A stretch of DNA of 64,000 bases, taken from the NCBI GenBank assembly GCA_958450365.1, contig CAUEEP010000740.1:1863501-1927500 (forward strand), in the 5' to 3' direction. Within the stretch, counting starts at the first letter, position 1. Each line of letters begins with the position of its first letter. This DNA comes from Mesorhabditis belari (taxonomy: Eukaryota > Nematoda > Chromadorea > Rhabditida > Rhabditidae). Below the pieces are notes generated by a model. That model made no database searches, was not told the DNA's origin, and worked only from the letters and a program-made list of their open reading frames with translations. This document shows, piece by piece, positions 12,557-24,151 of this stretch. The translations under genes were made by a program, and so were the position numbers.

Positions 12557-13004
12557 TCAATCAAAGATCCCCTCAAAACTCCCTACCAAACCCATCAATT
12601 GCGCATACTGAACAGCGACTTGAACACGGAAACGCGGAATCGCTGTCTCGTTGATTTTTCTCAGTGAATAGACTGGAGACATGTCGCTTTGATAGCGTCG
12701 ATTAAAAAATAACTCGTCGAAGAGACGCTGAGAATCATCGAGAAAAGCACCATAGTAATCTGAAAATAAAGCCAACTTTCGACTTCGAATCACCCCTAAA
12801 AAGACATTTTCTTTTTCTAAATAGTCTTTATTCAAGGAATTTCATTATTGCCTCAAACCTGCCACTCCAATAGCTGTCCAATTTGTGATCGAATCTTCGG
12901 CGATTCTTCTCGGTGATGGATTTTTTGAATTCGAGTTTAGATTATTTGAATCCTTACGATTCTAAATAAAATCTTATGAATCTTATGAATGTAACTTCTA
13001 TTTT

Positions 13005-13372
13005 AATTTTAGAGTTCATAACTTGTATCAAAGATTAGGAAACTTATGGGACCAGGTTGACAAACAGGTTGACAACAGTTTAACGAGAGTTGTAAAAGGC
13101 AATGTTTTTAGAGTTCATAACTTGTATCAAAGACCAGGAAAGTTATCCAACCAGGTTGACAAGCTCAGTTTAACGAGAGTTGCGAAGTAGTGTTTTTAGA
13201 GTTCATAACTTGTATCAAAGACCAGGAAAGTTATCCAACCAGGTTGACAAGCTCAGTTTAACGAGTGTTGCGTAGTAATGTTTTTAGAGTTCATAACTTG
13301 TGGCAAAGATCAGGAAACTTATCCAACTAGGTTGACAAGCTCAGTTTAACGAGAGTTGCGAAGTAGTGTTTT
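13005..13372. repeat. Tandem repeat, period 86-99 bp, four copies
   Basis: Copies begin with TTTAGAGTTCATAACTTGT at about 13008, 13107, 13193 and 13279 and each contains CCAGGTTGACAAGCTCAG-type sequence. The neighbouring 13373-14059 has only a weak exon-like stretch on the plus strand (near 13620-13680 and 13860-13975, GLAVDDFSERVGKRSSF), for which I find no family or complete frame. Confidence 0.85.
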
Positions 13373-14059
13373 TAAGTTTTCGCACTTGTGCTCTATAGCT
13401 TGATCTTTTAAAAACTAACAATTTTATAATTATTGTTTAGAAAAAAGATTTAGCAAAAATTTCCTCATCTTTATCCCTTCTCATACCACTTTCTTTGCGT
13501 CATGTGGAAGGATTTGAATTGACGAGATTTCCATTAAAAGAATAAATAACAGAAAATAAAACATCAATATTTTTCAAAGAAACCTTCTGACTTTTACAAT
13601 TTTTCAAAAAAAATTTTTAGCCTATTGGAACTGAATTCTCAACAATATCGGCTCCAATTTCAAGTGGGCTTTCAAACGTTCAAATGGCACAAAAATGAAA
13701 TATCTTTTGTTTTGCCTATATCTTATTGCTTATTCTTGCGAAATTAATCCTCTCAATAATTTTTTTTTTCAGCAATTTTTAAAATTTAAACGTGTAAAGT
13801 TTGGAAATGTTTTAAAACTTTTTAAAACTTTTAAAACTTTTTTATTGAAACACCAAAAAAACAAGACACGTCGCAAACGATGCACCCGGATTGGCTGTTG
13901 ACGATTTTTCTGAAAGAGTCGGTAAACGATCAAGTTTCATGAATAAGGAAAATTCGAATATGAAATGAACTTTCGAAAACAAGCATCAGCGATTTTACAC
14001 TCGAAATTAATCAAAGCCACACAAGAAAATGAATTTGGTAGAGACTACGCACACCTGCA

Positions 14060-14340
14060 TACCATAAATACTTTAAGAACGAAAAAAAAAGGAAAAAATA
14101 GAACGCCAACCGCTCGTACGGTCGCGTAGTCTAACTTCTTTTAGAAATCATTTTTTTCTTAGCTTCTAGATTTTCAGCAATTACTTTTTGGTACTAAAAA
14201 AATACTAGATTTCAAGCACTATCATTTGACACCAGAGCCCATACCATAGCATAAAATAGCGCAGAGAACGAGACGTTCAAAGTTAGACTAGTGACTGTAC
14301 GCCTGTCTTATGGGGGCGGCGTTCTAGAGTATTTACGGTA
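14060..14340. mobile_element. TACCGTA-family foldback element, diverged copy
   Basis: The left end (TACCATAAATACTTTAAGAA) and right end (TTCTAGAGTATTTACGGTA) are inverted, and the internal GTCGCGTAGTC block is shared with the other copies of this family in the window. 14341-14766 holds nothing recognisable. Confidence 0.7.
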
Positions 14341-14766
14341 TAAGCTCTTTGAAATAAGTAATTCCTTTCCTCTTGAATGAATCGTTTTCGAAAAGGCACT
14401 CAAAGAGAAGTTAATCCCAAAACATTTATGTAAAAAAGCATGTTAAATCAAAATCTTCAATGCAAATCGGAAATGCTAAAAGAATAGCGGAGTAAAGGAT
14501 ACAATAGCTTCAAGCTACAGTAACCGGTTAGAAATTTAAGTAGTGCATTTTAAGAAACTTTAAGCCAACAAGTAGACACTTTAGATTTGTCAGCCGTTTG
14601 TCGATAGGTGTTACCGGGAAATTCATGTCCCAAAGCTTTCTCAATCGACCTTTTCAAAAGTTTTTCTACCTTTGAATCTAATGGATCATTGGATTTCAAA
14701 AAAGCTCTATGATAATGAAAAAAACGTTTGACAAGTCGATTTTAAAAACTCAAGACATGAATTTCC

Positions 14767-15030
14767 GCTGTACACCTATTGACAAACGGACCTCCGCTGT
14801 ACATCTATCGACAAACGGACCTCCGCTGTACACCTATTGACAAACGGACCTCCGCTGTACATCTATCGACAAACGGACCTCCGCTGTACACCTATTGACA
14901 AACGGACCTCCGCTGTACACCTATTGACAACCGGACCTCCGCTGTACATCTATCGACAAACGGACCTCCGCTGTACACCTATCGACAAACGAACATCCAC
15001 TGTACACCTATTGACAAACGAACCGACAAA
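14767..15030. repeat. 29-bp minisatellite, about nine copies
   Basis: The unit contains CCGCTGTACACCTATTGAC and AAACGGACCT. Because 29 is not a multiple of three and the unit has no stop in any plus-strand frame, a spurious open frame with a 29-residue period runs through it. No promoter or splice context supports coding. Confidence 0.95.
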
Positions 15031-15235
15031 TGCACATGTTTAGTACCAAGCTTTTGCAGTGAATCGAAATCAAATTCCCAATTCCCATGTCGCTTTTGAT
15101 ATCTGTTCACCGCACACTCGTTGTTATTTTCCTTTCACCACTCTTTTTTTTTTATTATCATTTCAAAGTCACACCCATCACTCTAATCATTTGTTATTGT
15201 TAGTTTATCAATTTTAAATCCTTTTCTTTGTTTTG

Positions 15236-18200
15236 TTATTTTTTGAAGCCTTGTGAGAGGATGAAATCAAGCGAATCTCCCGGATTCAACGTTTCCACAC
15301 CCACCCGACCCATTTGCGCGTATTTGAAGGCACCTGAAAGGAAAGATTTTCAAGATTTTCGAATTTTACAGCTAAATCCTAGTTTTGACAATAGTTTATA
15401 GGCATTTTTTTCTTGCAAACAAACCCTCGGATGATCGCTGACAACAGAAACCGACGTCGTATTTTAACGTTTTGCACACTTCGTCACGATTACAAAAATC
15501 GGAATCATGTGGAGAGCCGCAGAGTCTGTAAATTTGGGTTAAAGATTACAGATTTTTGTAGAATTTTTGTAGAATTTTTGTAGAATTTTTGTAGAATTTT
15601 TGTAGAATTTTGTAGAATTTTGTGTAATATGTGTGCTTGAAATTTCTTTTTCAAATTTCAAATTTCAACCTTTTCTCATAAACAAGCGGTGTCCCATTGA
15701 TGTCGACAGCAGCCGAGAAACCCTCTTCTGCACAATCGAACGTACGTAAAATGTGCTCGTTTGCTGAAAATTAGATTACTTTCAGTTTTTTCTAAGGTTT
15801 TCTCATTGAAATGAAAGCTTTGAAGAAGATTTTGACCGCAAAAAACAAAGCTATATATTGGGTGATTTGTAGAGGATTTTGACCCCCAAAAAACAAAGCT
15901 ATCTTGGTTGATTTGTAAAGGATTTTGACCCCCAAAAAACAAAGCTATATATTGGGTGATTTGTAGAGGATTTTGGCCACAAAAAAAAGTTAAATTCATT
16001 GATTTGTAAACTGTTTTGTCTTTTGATTAGCAAACTAGGCTATCGATAAAACTTTAAAGCTTCTTACAAGCTTCCGATTTCTATCAAAATCCGAAATCCT
16101 ATCCAAAAAACTCACGAAACCAGAAATCCATGCAACTTTGCTCATCAGGAAAACATCTTGTCTGATGGGACGAGTGAATTTTGGGAGAGAGCATTGAATA
16201 CGCTGCGATACGCAACCACGACCCGACGGATGTCCGAAACCACTAAAAAGAACTTTTTACTTACATTTGTCTCAACTTTTTTTCTGAATACATCCATAAT
16301 CAAAATCGATATCAATCCGTTTACCTCAACCTCATTCCGATCTCCATCCTCATTGCATCACCGGCGCTTCACCTTGGCGGCTCACTATGAGCGGCGTTTC
16401 GAATGTGATTGACTGGACCGCCCAAACCGGTTACATTAAACACACCAGCATCTGAAGAAAAAAAAGAAATAATCAGTTTTAATAATTTTAATTACAAATG
16501 AAAGTATTTGTCAAAGCAACTTGATCGAAAACGATAGAAAGAAAGTTTCAAATTGGGCTTTTTAGCTCCGAAAAGCTCTAGGAAACTAGGAAACGGTTTT
16601 TTGTAAATTTTTAAGTAAATCAAGTTTGTTTTTAAATGAAAAAACCCACTTGGTCCATCACCGAGGAAAGCCTCATCATTACAACAAAAACCAAGCCATT
16701 CAACCGTGAAACAAGTCTCCGCTTTGTCGCACATATCCGAGAAACCGTCCTGAATGGATTGCTCAACTGGTTTCGGGGTTGATTAGTTAGAAAATTGGGC
16801 TAAAATTAGTATATAAAATCGGTATTTTATTGCTAAAATATCTAATCTAAACTAATCCACATTCCTAGAGTACCATTTTCAACTCACCGAATGACACATT
16901 TCCGCTGAGAAAAGAAAAGGAACTCGATCGCCATTCGTTCGTTTAAAAGTCGCCATTCGAAGATCGACCGGACACACGCACGCGAATGTTTTTCCATAAA
17001 GTTTCTGAAATAAAGAAAATACTTAACAGAGAGTTGATAACGCTTTTTATGGTTTCCAAGTTCTTCCAGAAGCTGCCCAACAACAACAACAAGCTCAACA
17101 AATCTCCCGCAAGATCTCATCGTCACTACATTTTTCGACCCCATATCAATAGATTCTGATAAGCGCTTTCGAGATTTCAAGGAATTTAGGAGGAGCTTAG
17201 GGTTCAAAGTGCCGTATTCTTCCCAATAGTAGTGCTACTATTAGAGAGAATACGGCACTTTGAATCATCACTTAATTACCGTAAACCGTAACTTTTCTAG
17301 ATGCCACAGTAAACCTGTGGTTTCAACCGTAACTTGCAGACGAGGCTATTGAAATTTACCGTATTTTCCCTAATAGTGCACTTCGCTGAGCCGAGTTGAT
17401 GACCATTTTACGGTTTCCAATTTTCCCCAGAAGCTTAACACTCTCCTCCCCCACTAGATCTCATCGTCACCTACATTTTCGACCCCATATCAATAGATTC
17501 TGATAAGCGCTTTTGAGATTTCAAGGAATTTAGGAGGAGCTTAATGTGCACTGCTATTAGGAGAATAAGGTACTCAATATCTTCTCTAGTCAAAGATTTT
17601 GAGCTTAAAAAACCCCCTGATCACTCACTCATTCGATTCAACGTGCACTCCCTCTTCACTATCGAAAAACTGGGCGACCACTTGGAACTCCGATTGACAA
17701 TCCGTTCGGAAAGCCATGCACATTCGGTGTCGATCATCGAAATACCACTGAAATGAAAGCATTTCACAATCTATTCATTTACACGAATGAATATAAGGTT
17801 GTATTTTGCTATTAGTGTTGTATAGGATTGTAAAATGTGGTACAAACAATACACAAGCACAACCCCTAAGCCCTAAATGTTGAGAGGGAAAATTTTAGTT
17901 CCTATTTAGTTCCTTTAAAGTTCCTTTATTGTTACTTCATAGCTCCTTTATAGTCCCTTTATAGTCCCTTTATAGTTCCTTTCTAGTTCCTTTATAGTTC
18001 CTTTATAGTTCCAATAAAGGAATTCCATATATATATATATGGAAAAATGAAAGAATAATCTAGCTGACGGGTTGAACCCTTGACCTCCCGACTAAGCTAC
18101 AAGTTTCTTAGCCAGTCGACCATGGCAATTATTCAAGCACTCACTTTCACATCACTCCTCAACACATTTTCACATTTTGGAGCCGCTTCTGGAATTTGAT

Positions 18201-18279
18201 TTACGAGAATTGCACGAGAATGACACAAAATACCTGTGTGTAAAGCAAAGAAGACTAATAACAACCATCTGAGGATCAT
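15236..18279 (-). CDS. Secreted cysteine-rich multi-domain protein
   Basis: Exons: 18279-18145, 17747-about 17629, 17004-16888, 16749-16650, 16451-16373, 16242-about 16160, 15763-15670, 15525-15425, 15333-15236. The start gives a clear signal peptide (MILRWLLLVFFALHTGILC). The next exon has WYFDDRHRMCMAFRTDC, resembling the core of Kunitz-type domains though lacking some of its cysteines. Two similar cysteine blocks follow, MCDKAETCFTVEWLGFCC and CGSPHDSDFCNRDEVCK...GFCC; the C-x5-C...G-F-C-C spacing is like the lustrin/EB-type repeats common beside Kunitz domains in nematode secreted proteins. Phases agree for exons 3-5 and for 7-9 through to the stop; the 2/3 and 6/7 junctions are uncertain. 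Likely extracellular or cuticle-associated, by inference. A SINE lies in intron 1 and a MITE dimer in intron 2. Confidence 0.7.
15547..15622. repeat. 11-bp tandem repeat GTAGAATTTTT
   Basis: Six to seven copies lie in the intron between the exons at 15425-15525 and 15670-15763 of the cysteine-rich gene. Confidence 0.9.
17038..17575. mobile_element. TACCGTATTTTC-family MITE, head-to-tail dimer
   Basis: Two units each contain the GATCTCATCGTCA...TTTCGACCCCATAT core and end near TATTAGAGAGAATACGG. They are joined by a spacer with ACCGTAAACCGTAACTTTTC. The same dimer arrangement is found at 22312-22838 and 50620-51156. It lies in an intron of the cysteine-rich gene. Confidence 0.8.
17820..18135 (-). 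mobile_element. tRNA-derived SINE, minus-strand copy
   Basis: Read on the minus strand, 18130-18060 is a degenerate tRNA-like head (GCCATGGTCGACTGGCTAAG as A box, GGTCAAGGGTTCAACCC as B box) followed by CTAGATTATT. Further on it has TTAGGGGTTGTGCTTGTGTATTG and a tail with TATTCATTCGTGT. The same order of blocks occurs on the plus strand at 37165-37340. Here an 11-bp repeat (TAGTTCCTTTA, about 17895-18015) and a (TA)n stretch are inserted in the middle. Confidence 0.7.
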
Positions 18280-19519
18280 TTTCTTTTTGGGAAATGTAAG
18301 GAAGCTTTTTGCAGTTAGTAGATCGAAAATGAAGGCTAAAAGAAAATCTGAAACGAGTTTCGATCATTTTTGAACTTATCTAACAATGCAAAACCGCATT
18401 GTTAGACAAATTTTTTGAATATTCAAAAGAATAACAAACGAATGATTTTTTAAAAAAATGATCCTGGAACCATTTCTTCATAGATAAACAACAAAAAACA
18501 ATACGGTTTTTGGCAAAATTTTCCCAAAAATTTCATCAAAATTTGATGGAAACTCAGCGAAAAAGTGATGCGTAGGCGGGTGAAAGTTTTAAAAAAGAAA
18601 AGAAAAGAAAAGAAAAGAAAAGAAAAGTGATAGCCGAGCTGATCATTTTTCGAGATGCGTTCGGCGGAAGAGTCCCAACAAAACTAGTTTTTGTCAAAAA
18701 ACGGTTTAAAAAGGAAATTTTTCTCTTTTTGCGACTTTTCACTGGCCATTTACACGGATTTTTCTGGGTTTTTTTTACTTTCATTTCATTTCGTCTTTTC
18801 ACTTTTTTTTTCTTTGAAAAGAGATATCTATAGAAAAGGGGGAAAAAGGTCGGCTACAAGAGCCACACAAATTTCGAAAAAAATCTCAAACAAATTGAGA
18901 GAAACATCAAGATACCTATAGTGAACCAGAAATCTCAAAAGATTTGCTAGTTGAGTAACGTAGGTACTAGTAACGTACTAGTAACGATCAAAAGTTGCAA
19001 GTGAAAGTATTTGAAATGATTTGGAAAGAACGTAAAAGAATCTAAAAGAATTTAAAAGAATTTAAAATCTATCTGTTAGATCCGATTTTATTGGCTTAAA
19101 GAAAGGAAAATGAGCCTCTTAAATTAGAAGGCTTCTCAAGCCAATGTTAGCATCCTAGGCTCAAGGAAGACGAGAGTGTGATGGGTGTAAGATGGGTTTT
19201 TTTTTTCTCAACTTTCAATCTGCTCATCCATGTGACCTTTATCCCCTTCCGTCATCACTTTTTACATGCCAAAGAATCTTGAGAAATGTTTTTGGCAAAA
19301 TTTCCTCTTCTTGCCGACCACTTGAGAAATTCAAGAGGGAAAATGGGGATAAGAAATATTTTTGAAATACGGAAGTCACTTCTAATTTGAGTGGTCATAA
19401 AGTAGAGAAAAACAAGGATTTCAGGTAATGTTTGAAAGTTGGGTTCAAGTGAACTGGATGAGTTGCGTAATTGAAAGAACCGAAAGAAACCCTCTGCACA
19501 TCGGCGCGAAAATGCGTTT
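18280..19519. other. No gene recognised; simple repeats
   Basis: Upstream of the cysteine-rich gene. It contains (GAAAA)n at about 18593-18627 and T/A-rich sequence. Short frames on both strands overlap each other and have no splice or family support. Confidence 0.5.
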
Positions 19520-20310
19520 CTATCGGATTTTCTGGGGAGTACCTTTTTTAGATGCGGAAAATTGTGTTGATTCCGAATCTGAAGGTTTTTTTAAAATCCC
19601 TCTGACAGAAATTTTTAAATTTATTTTTAGCGGTTTTTTGGGCATTTGTATGGGAAATTTGTGGTGCCCGTAGTTTGGGGGGTCGTAACTCGACAACAGG
19701 GGTCTAGAACCAAAAACCAGGGGATAACTTTTTTTTAGAGCACTTACGAAAATTTTGATGCAAAAATCATCAAATTTGCTCAACTCTACAAAAGTTATGA
19801 CATTTTTTAAAAAGAAATGGGAAAATCTACAAAAATTCTCTATTGTACAATTGTTTTGTTGAAAAGAGCAATGTAGCTATGTATCGTATTCACTCAAAAC
19901 AATTAAGGAATATGCAAAATAATAGCTCAAGTGCGCGGGAGAGCCGAACCAACAACCCCATACTTTGGCACGGGATTCATGTCGCGCGCCTTAGACCACT
20001 CGGCCACGGTTTCCCCTTATGTTTTTAGTGTATTTTGCAAAATTTCTTTAAAGATCTTATAACTTTTTTGTAGAGTTGAGCAAATTTGATGATTTTTGCA
20101 TCAAAATGTTCGTAAGAGTCTCTAGAATAAAAGTTATCCTCTCGTTTTTGGTTCTAGACCCTCGTTGTCGAGTTACGAGCCCCAAACTGCAGGGTACCAC
20201 AAAATTTCCCATAGAAAATGACCAAAAAACTGCTCAAAACTCAATTTTAAAAATTTCTGTCAGAGGGATTGGAAAAATTCCTTCAGATTCGAAATCAGCA
20301 CAAATTTGAC
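19520..20310. mobile_element. Long inverted repeat element with tRNA-like loop
   Basis: About 280 bp at 19520-19800 (with CTCAACTCTACAAAAGTTATG) is mirrored at 20047-20310 with moderate divergence. The loop holds a tRNA-like stretch on the minus strand, 20010-19925: an A-box-like GTGGCCGAGTGGTCTAAGGC and a B-box-like TTGTTGGTTCGGCTCTCC. The anticodon and T stems do not pair well, so I read it as a tRNA fossil carried in the element. Confidence 0.65.
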
Positions 20311-20472
20311 GTGTCAACGAGGTCTGATTTGTCAAAATTCTGAATCTACGCATACGATTCCCTTCTATGAAAACATTTTGAAGCTCTACGGCTTTTCCTT
20401 GCAGCCTTTTCCAGCAAAAAAGGTGCGCAAATGTTCAGGTGCGCAAAAAAGGCCGCATTTGTCCCACCCCGA
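20311..20472. repeat. Solo arm of the GTGGGACAAATG hairpin family
   Basis: It carries AATCTACGCATACGATTCCC and ends in GCATTTGTCCCACCCC, matching the right arms of the complete hairpins at 44343-44720 and 59511-59908. The other arm is missing. 20473-20960 has no recognised gene. Confidence 0.75.
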
Positions 20473-20960
20473 TTAATCGAGTAAAAATAACACATGCAGA
20501 TTTTACTCGAGTAATTCTTTACTCGAGAGGAACATACTCTATTAGAAAGAGTGTTTACCTTTCAATTTTCAAAGTAAACCGAAAGTGAAAGCCTCAAATT
20601 ACAATCTAGCATCTAAGCATTTGCTCTAAGCATCTAATCTAGCATTTCTTTTTGATTTTTATTTGAATATTCAATCACAAACGAACAATTGACTTTGTTG
20701 TGTAAACGAATATCCCATAACTTTCTCCGTTCTCAAGATAATCGTTACTTTATCGTCCTTTTCCCTCTTTCAATTGATCATTTCCCCCATTCATCTCCAA
20801 ATCACAAAGAAATGTTCTCTCATTCATTTGTGATATTCATTCTTTTCTTTATATTTCTCTCCGCTTTTTTCGAGATAAGTTTTTCCCTTGCACAGACACC
20901 TTTTTTTTTGTTTTATTTGTGCAAAACAGAAACAGAAAGATTTACAGATTTGACGCCAAA

Positions 20961-21860
20961 ATGACAGAAAACGAAAATGAAACCGAGTTTGTGCACAAAA
21001 GGAGAACGTTTTTCGTGTATTGGTGGTGGGAAGTGATGCTGTTTGAGGTACAGAAGGGATTATCATTGTAACAAGTAAGAATATTTCTCTCTAAATCTCT
21101 GTGATGCAAGTAATCTGTTCACAAAAAGCTAGATTTGAGGTCGACTTGATATAACTGCACTTTTGCAATGTTTGCAATGTTTTGTCAACTAGAATTTTAC
21201 TCAGAAGTTTAATTTTAATCAAAGTACTGCAAGCTTTGATTAAAGCTCTGATTAGAATCGAAGTACTGTGAGCACCGTACTGTAAGCATCAAAGTACTGT
21301 AAGCATCAAAGTACTGTAAGCACCGTACTGTAAGCATCAAGTACTGTAAGTACCGTCCTGTGAGCACCGTACTGTAAGTACCGTACTGTGAGCAGCGTAC
21401 TGTAAGCATCAAAGTACTGTAAGCACCGTACTGTAAGCATCAAGTACTGTAAGTACCGTCCTTTGAGCACCGTACTGTAAGCATCAAAGTACTGTAAGTA
21501 CCGTACTGTGAGCACCGTACTGTAAGCATCAAAGTACTGTAAGTACCGTACTGTGAGCACCGTACTGTAAGCATCAAAGTACTGTAAGCACCTATTTGCA
21601 AAACCAGGTTATGATCTAGAGTTTGGCTTAATCTGGAAACCGGACCTCAATCCCCTTTACTTCAGTATACCTACTATACTAATTCTGAATATAACAAGAA
21701 ACAGAAGGCAGATAGTTTTTTTCTGATAAATATTTTATTTACAATATAAGAGACTATATAAGAATAAACTTTTCATATTTTGCAGGTAGATCAACGCGGA
21801 TACATCACAAAAATCTCTTCTCAATCGAAAGAGATCGACTCTGAATCATCATTGGAATAG
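20961..21860 (+). CDS. Small two-exon protein, 53 residues, unknown
   Basis: Exon 1 (20961-21047, 29 codons) starts 14 bases after a TTTACAG site that could accept a spliced leader. Exon 2 (21786-21860, 24 codons and TAG) follows a TTTTGCAG acceptor. Both junctions are phase 0, and the donor is GTACAG. The product begins MTENENETEFVHKRRTFF, has a short hydrophobic YWWWEVMLFEV segment and an acidic, Ser-rich end. I recognise no family. The single intron contains a 375-bp minisatellite. Two clean phases and a good leader context support a gene; length alone makes it uncertain. Confidence 0.4.
21215..21595. repeat. Minisatellite of GTACTGTAAGCATCAAA type
   Basis: Roughly 20 imperfect units mixing GTACTGTAAGCATCAAA and CCGTACTGTRAGCA fill the intron of the small gene. 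The periodic minus-strand frames over it are by-products of the repeat. Confidence 0.95.
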
Positions 21861-21910
21861 AAGGATTAAAAGAAATCAATTTCTTATTTTCTTTTTTATT
21901 TTCTTTTAAA

Positions 21911-22099
21911 TCATTCAACGAGAAACTCAAAACGACAACAAGGACATTGAATTTTTTGATGAAAGATTTCACGGTGGAGAAGGGTGAAAAGAATTATTGT
22001 GATAAGATTCATGAATAACATTGCAAAGCCAAGAATTAGTGAAGGGGTTGAAGGGGTTGATTCGACGGCCTGGTTGAGTAAAGTGACAAAGAGACTCAA
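21911..22099 (-). CDS. Short membrane protein or terminal exon, unknown
   Basis: The frame starts just downstream of an ATTCCAG acceptor (about 22117) and encodes one strong transmembrane stretch (LILGFAMLFMNLITIILFTL), then a cysteine-containing tail (IQCPCCRFEFLVE) before the stop. The frame is open upstream to the acceptor, so this may be the last exon of a longer gene; no earlier exon was identified. Family unknown. Confidence 0.35.
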   Translation of the reverse strand: MSLFVTLLNQAVESTPSTPSLILGFAMLFMNLITIILFTLLHREIFHQKIQCPCCRFEFLVE

Positions 22100-22311
22100 G
22101 AGGAAAACCTGGAATTTTGAGAATTTATTAGCTGCTTAAGATTGAGAAATCTATTTGATTATGTTCAAAAGCTTGGCTTAGCCTGAAGTCTCAAAGTATT
22201 GAAAAATCTCTGAGGATAAGCAAGTCTAAACCTTTTTAGCAAATTGTTTTTATGCTAGGCTAGGCATAGAACCTTTTGAACTTAATCTATAAAAAAATTT
22301 TCAATTAGAAT

Positions 22312-22838
22312 ACCGTATTTTCTCTAATAGTAGTGCACCCGGGTGAGCCGAGTTGATGACTATTTTACGGTTTCCAAGCTTTTGCAAAAGCTCAACACTC
22401 AAATCCCCACAAGATCTCATCGTCAGCTACATTTTCCGACCCCACATCGATAGGTTCTGATAAGCGGTTCTCGAGATTTAGGCGACGCTCATGGTGCACT
22501 ACTATTAGAGAGAATACGGTACTTTAAATCAACACTCGATTACCGTAAACCGTAACTTTTCTAGATGCCACAGTAAACCTGTGGTTTCAACCGTAACTTG
22601 CAGACGAGGTTATTGAAATTTACCGTATTTTCCCTAGTAGTGCAGTTCGATGAGCCGAGTTGATCACTATTTTACGGTTTCCAATTTTTCCCAAAAGCTT
22701 AACACTTTCCTCCCCCACAAGATCTCATCGTCACCTACATTTTTCGACCCCATATCGATAGGTTCTGATAAGCGCTTTTCGAGATTTCAACGAATTTAGG
22801 CGGCGCTCAGGGTGCACTACTATTAGAGAAAATACGGT
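22312..22838. mobile_element. TACCGTATTTTC-family MITE, head-to-tail dimer
   Basis: It starts ACCGTATTTTCTCTAATAGT, contains two GATCTCATCGTCA cores separated by ACCGTAAACCGTAACTTTTC, and ends TATTAGAGAAAATACGGTA. 22839-23889 has no gene I can support. Confidence 0.85.
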
Positions 22839-23889
22839 AGTACAGATTCTAAAGTGAATCATCTTGCCAAATAAATCGGAAGTGCACAAGCTTGAAGTCG
22901 ATATCGTTTCCGAAAACCGATGACTGTTAAAATGAAAGAAGTGATGTACATTGAGAGATAGGCTATTCGTTCCCTAAAATTTCAATAATTGTATTACCCA
23001 AAACAAAAAAAAACACTCACATTGTTCCAATAATCGCAAAGATTCGCATTTGAGAGCTTGTATAAAAGCTGAACAACGCTATTTCCCAAAAAAACAAATG
23101 AAACAAATGAAACAAACTTTTTGTAATGCTCATTATAATAAACTGCACAATATATATGATAAACGATTTGAATCAGAAAATTGAGAATCGAGGCAACGAT
23201 TGAAGAGAGCTGAATGGGTTGGATTAGAGCTGTTCATTTGAGCTGTTCATTAGAGCTGTTTGTCAGTAGGTGTGCAACAGAAAAACGAGTTTTATCCACT
23301 TCAACGACTACTTTTTCAGAATCTCGTGCTAAATAAGGTAGAATTCTTCAAACTCTATCTTTTGATTTGAAAAATCCTTGAAAAAGTATTCATTGAAGTG
23401 ATTAAAAGTCGTTTTTTTCATTGTAAACCAATTGACAATCCGATCTACGCTTTATTTCTTTTTAAAATAACAAATTTTATTACCCATAATTTCTTGTTTC
23501 GATTCCGGAATAGAGATTTAAAATCTAGCCACTCAAACATTCAATAATTGAAAGCTTTTTGTTATCAAAGTTTTCTTTGCTTTTTTTTTCGATAAGCGCA
23601 TTTGCTTTTGAAAATGAAAGAAGTAAAATATGAAAAAGGCATCAAAAATGATCTAATTTTGCATTCAAACTACTGTCAAATTTAAATTAAAATCTAAAAA
23701 AGTTAAAGTTTTAATTGAATTTTAAATGTTTATTTAGTTTAGCTAAATGTTTTATTGATTGTTTTGTTTTGTTTGATTGGAAAGTTTCAGTCTTTTGTCT
23801 TTCTAGAGTACATTTATGAAAAATTCAAGTAATAAGACTGAATATCTTAACTTTCATTGAAGCAGCTTGAAAAGCTTTTGGAACTAGGG

Positions 23890-23975
23890 TAAATCAAAAC
23901 GTTGCCCGCCATCGGGAATCGAACCACCAACCTTCCGCTTACCAGCCAACCGTGCTAACCATTACACCACAACGC
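23890..23975 (-). other. tRNA-like sequence, probably pseudogene
   Basis: The minus strand reads GTTGTGGTGTAATGGTTAGC (A box) ... GGTGGTTCGATTCCC (B box) with ends GTTGTGG and GGGCAAC. The middle seven-base loop would give anticodon GGT, unusual for eukaryotic tRNA-Thr, and the anticodon and T stems contain mismatches. I read it as a decayed tRNA or SINE head. Confidence 0.4.
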
Positions 23976-24151
23976 ACTCGTTTACCGTTCACCAGAAGGA
24001 GTTAAGTAAGCATTAGTGCAATTTGCATTGTACTTTGAATTAGTGCACTGATCGGCTATGCACTTTTTTACTTTAACTTACTGTGAACAAAGTTTTAATC
24101 TTTATTTTTCATGTTGATAAAAGCATAATGAAATATTTCTTTGCTTTCCTT

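Larger units (their letters stand above)
9170..12940 (-). pseudogene. Cys-loop ligand-gated ion channel subunit, frame-broken as read
   Basis: Exons in transcription order: about 12940-12859, 12795 (or 12816)-12587, 12476-12429, 12390-12278, 12175-12083, 11570-about 11426, about 10705-10649, about 10560-10455, 10396-10286, 9597-9501, 9458-about 9350, 9267-9170. The N-terminal part has DDSQRLFDELFFNRRY and AIPRFRVQVAVQYAQLMGL. Then come the channel signatures SWNSWIWQDVRLAWNPEDFG and a Cys-loop-like FDSQMCSMDF. TM1 is NFYVYVIAVPCFLLT followed by IVGMFWTPNLKEEQLTK; TM2 has MTIFVDLMASQIPENIF; TM3 has VVLVTTSVTPSWAKRR; TM4 is in the last exon. Early exons join in phase. TM1 to TM3 need one base fewer at about 10345-10347, 9565-9566, 9575-9576 and 9429-9431, all A/T runs. 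It may be a young pseudogene or a gene damaged by sequencing error. Agonist and ion selectivity cannot be told. A Tc1-like element and a MITE lie in introns. Confidence 0.75.
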
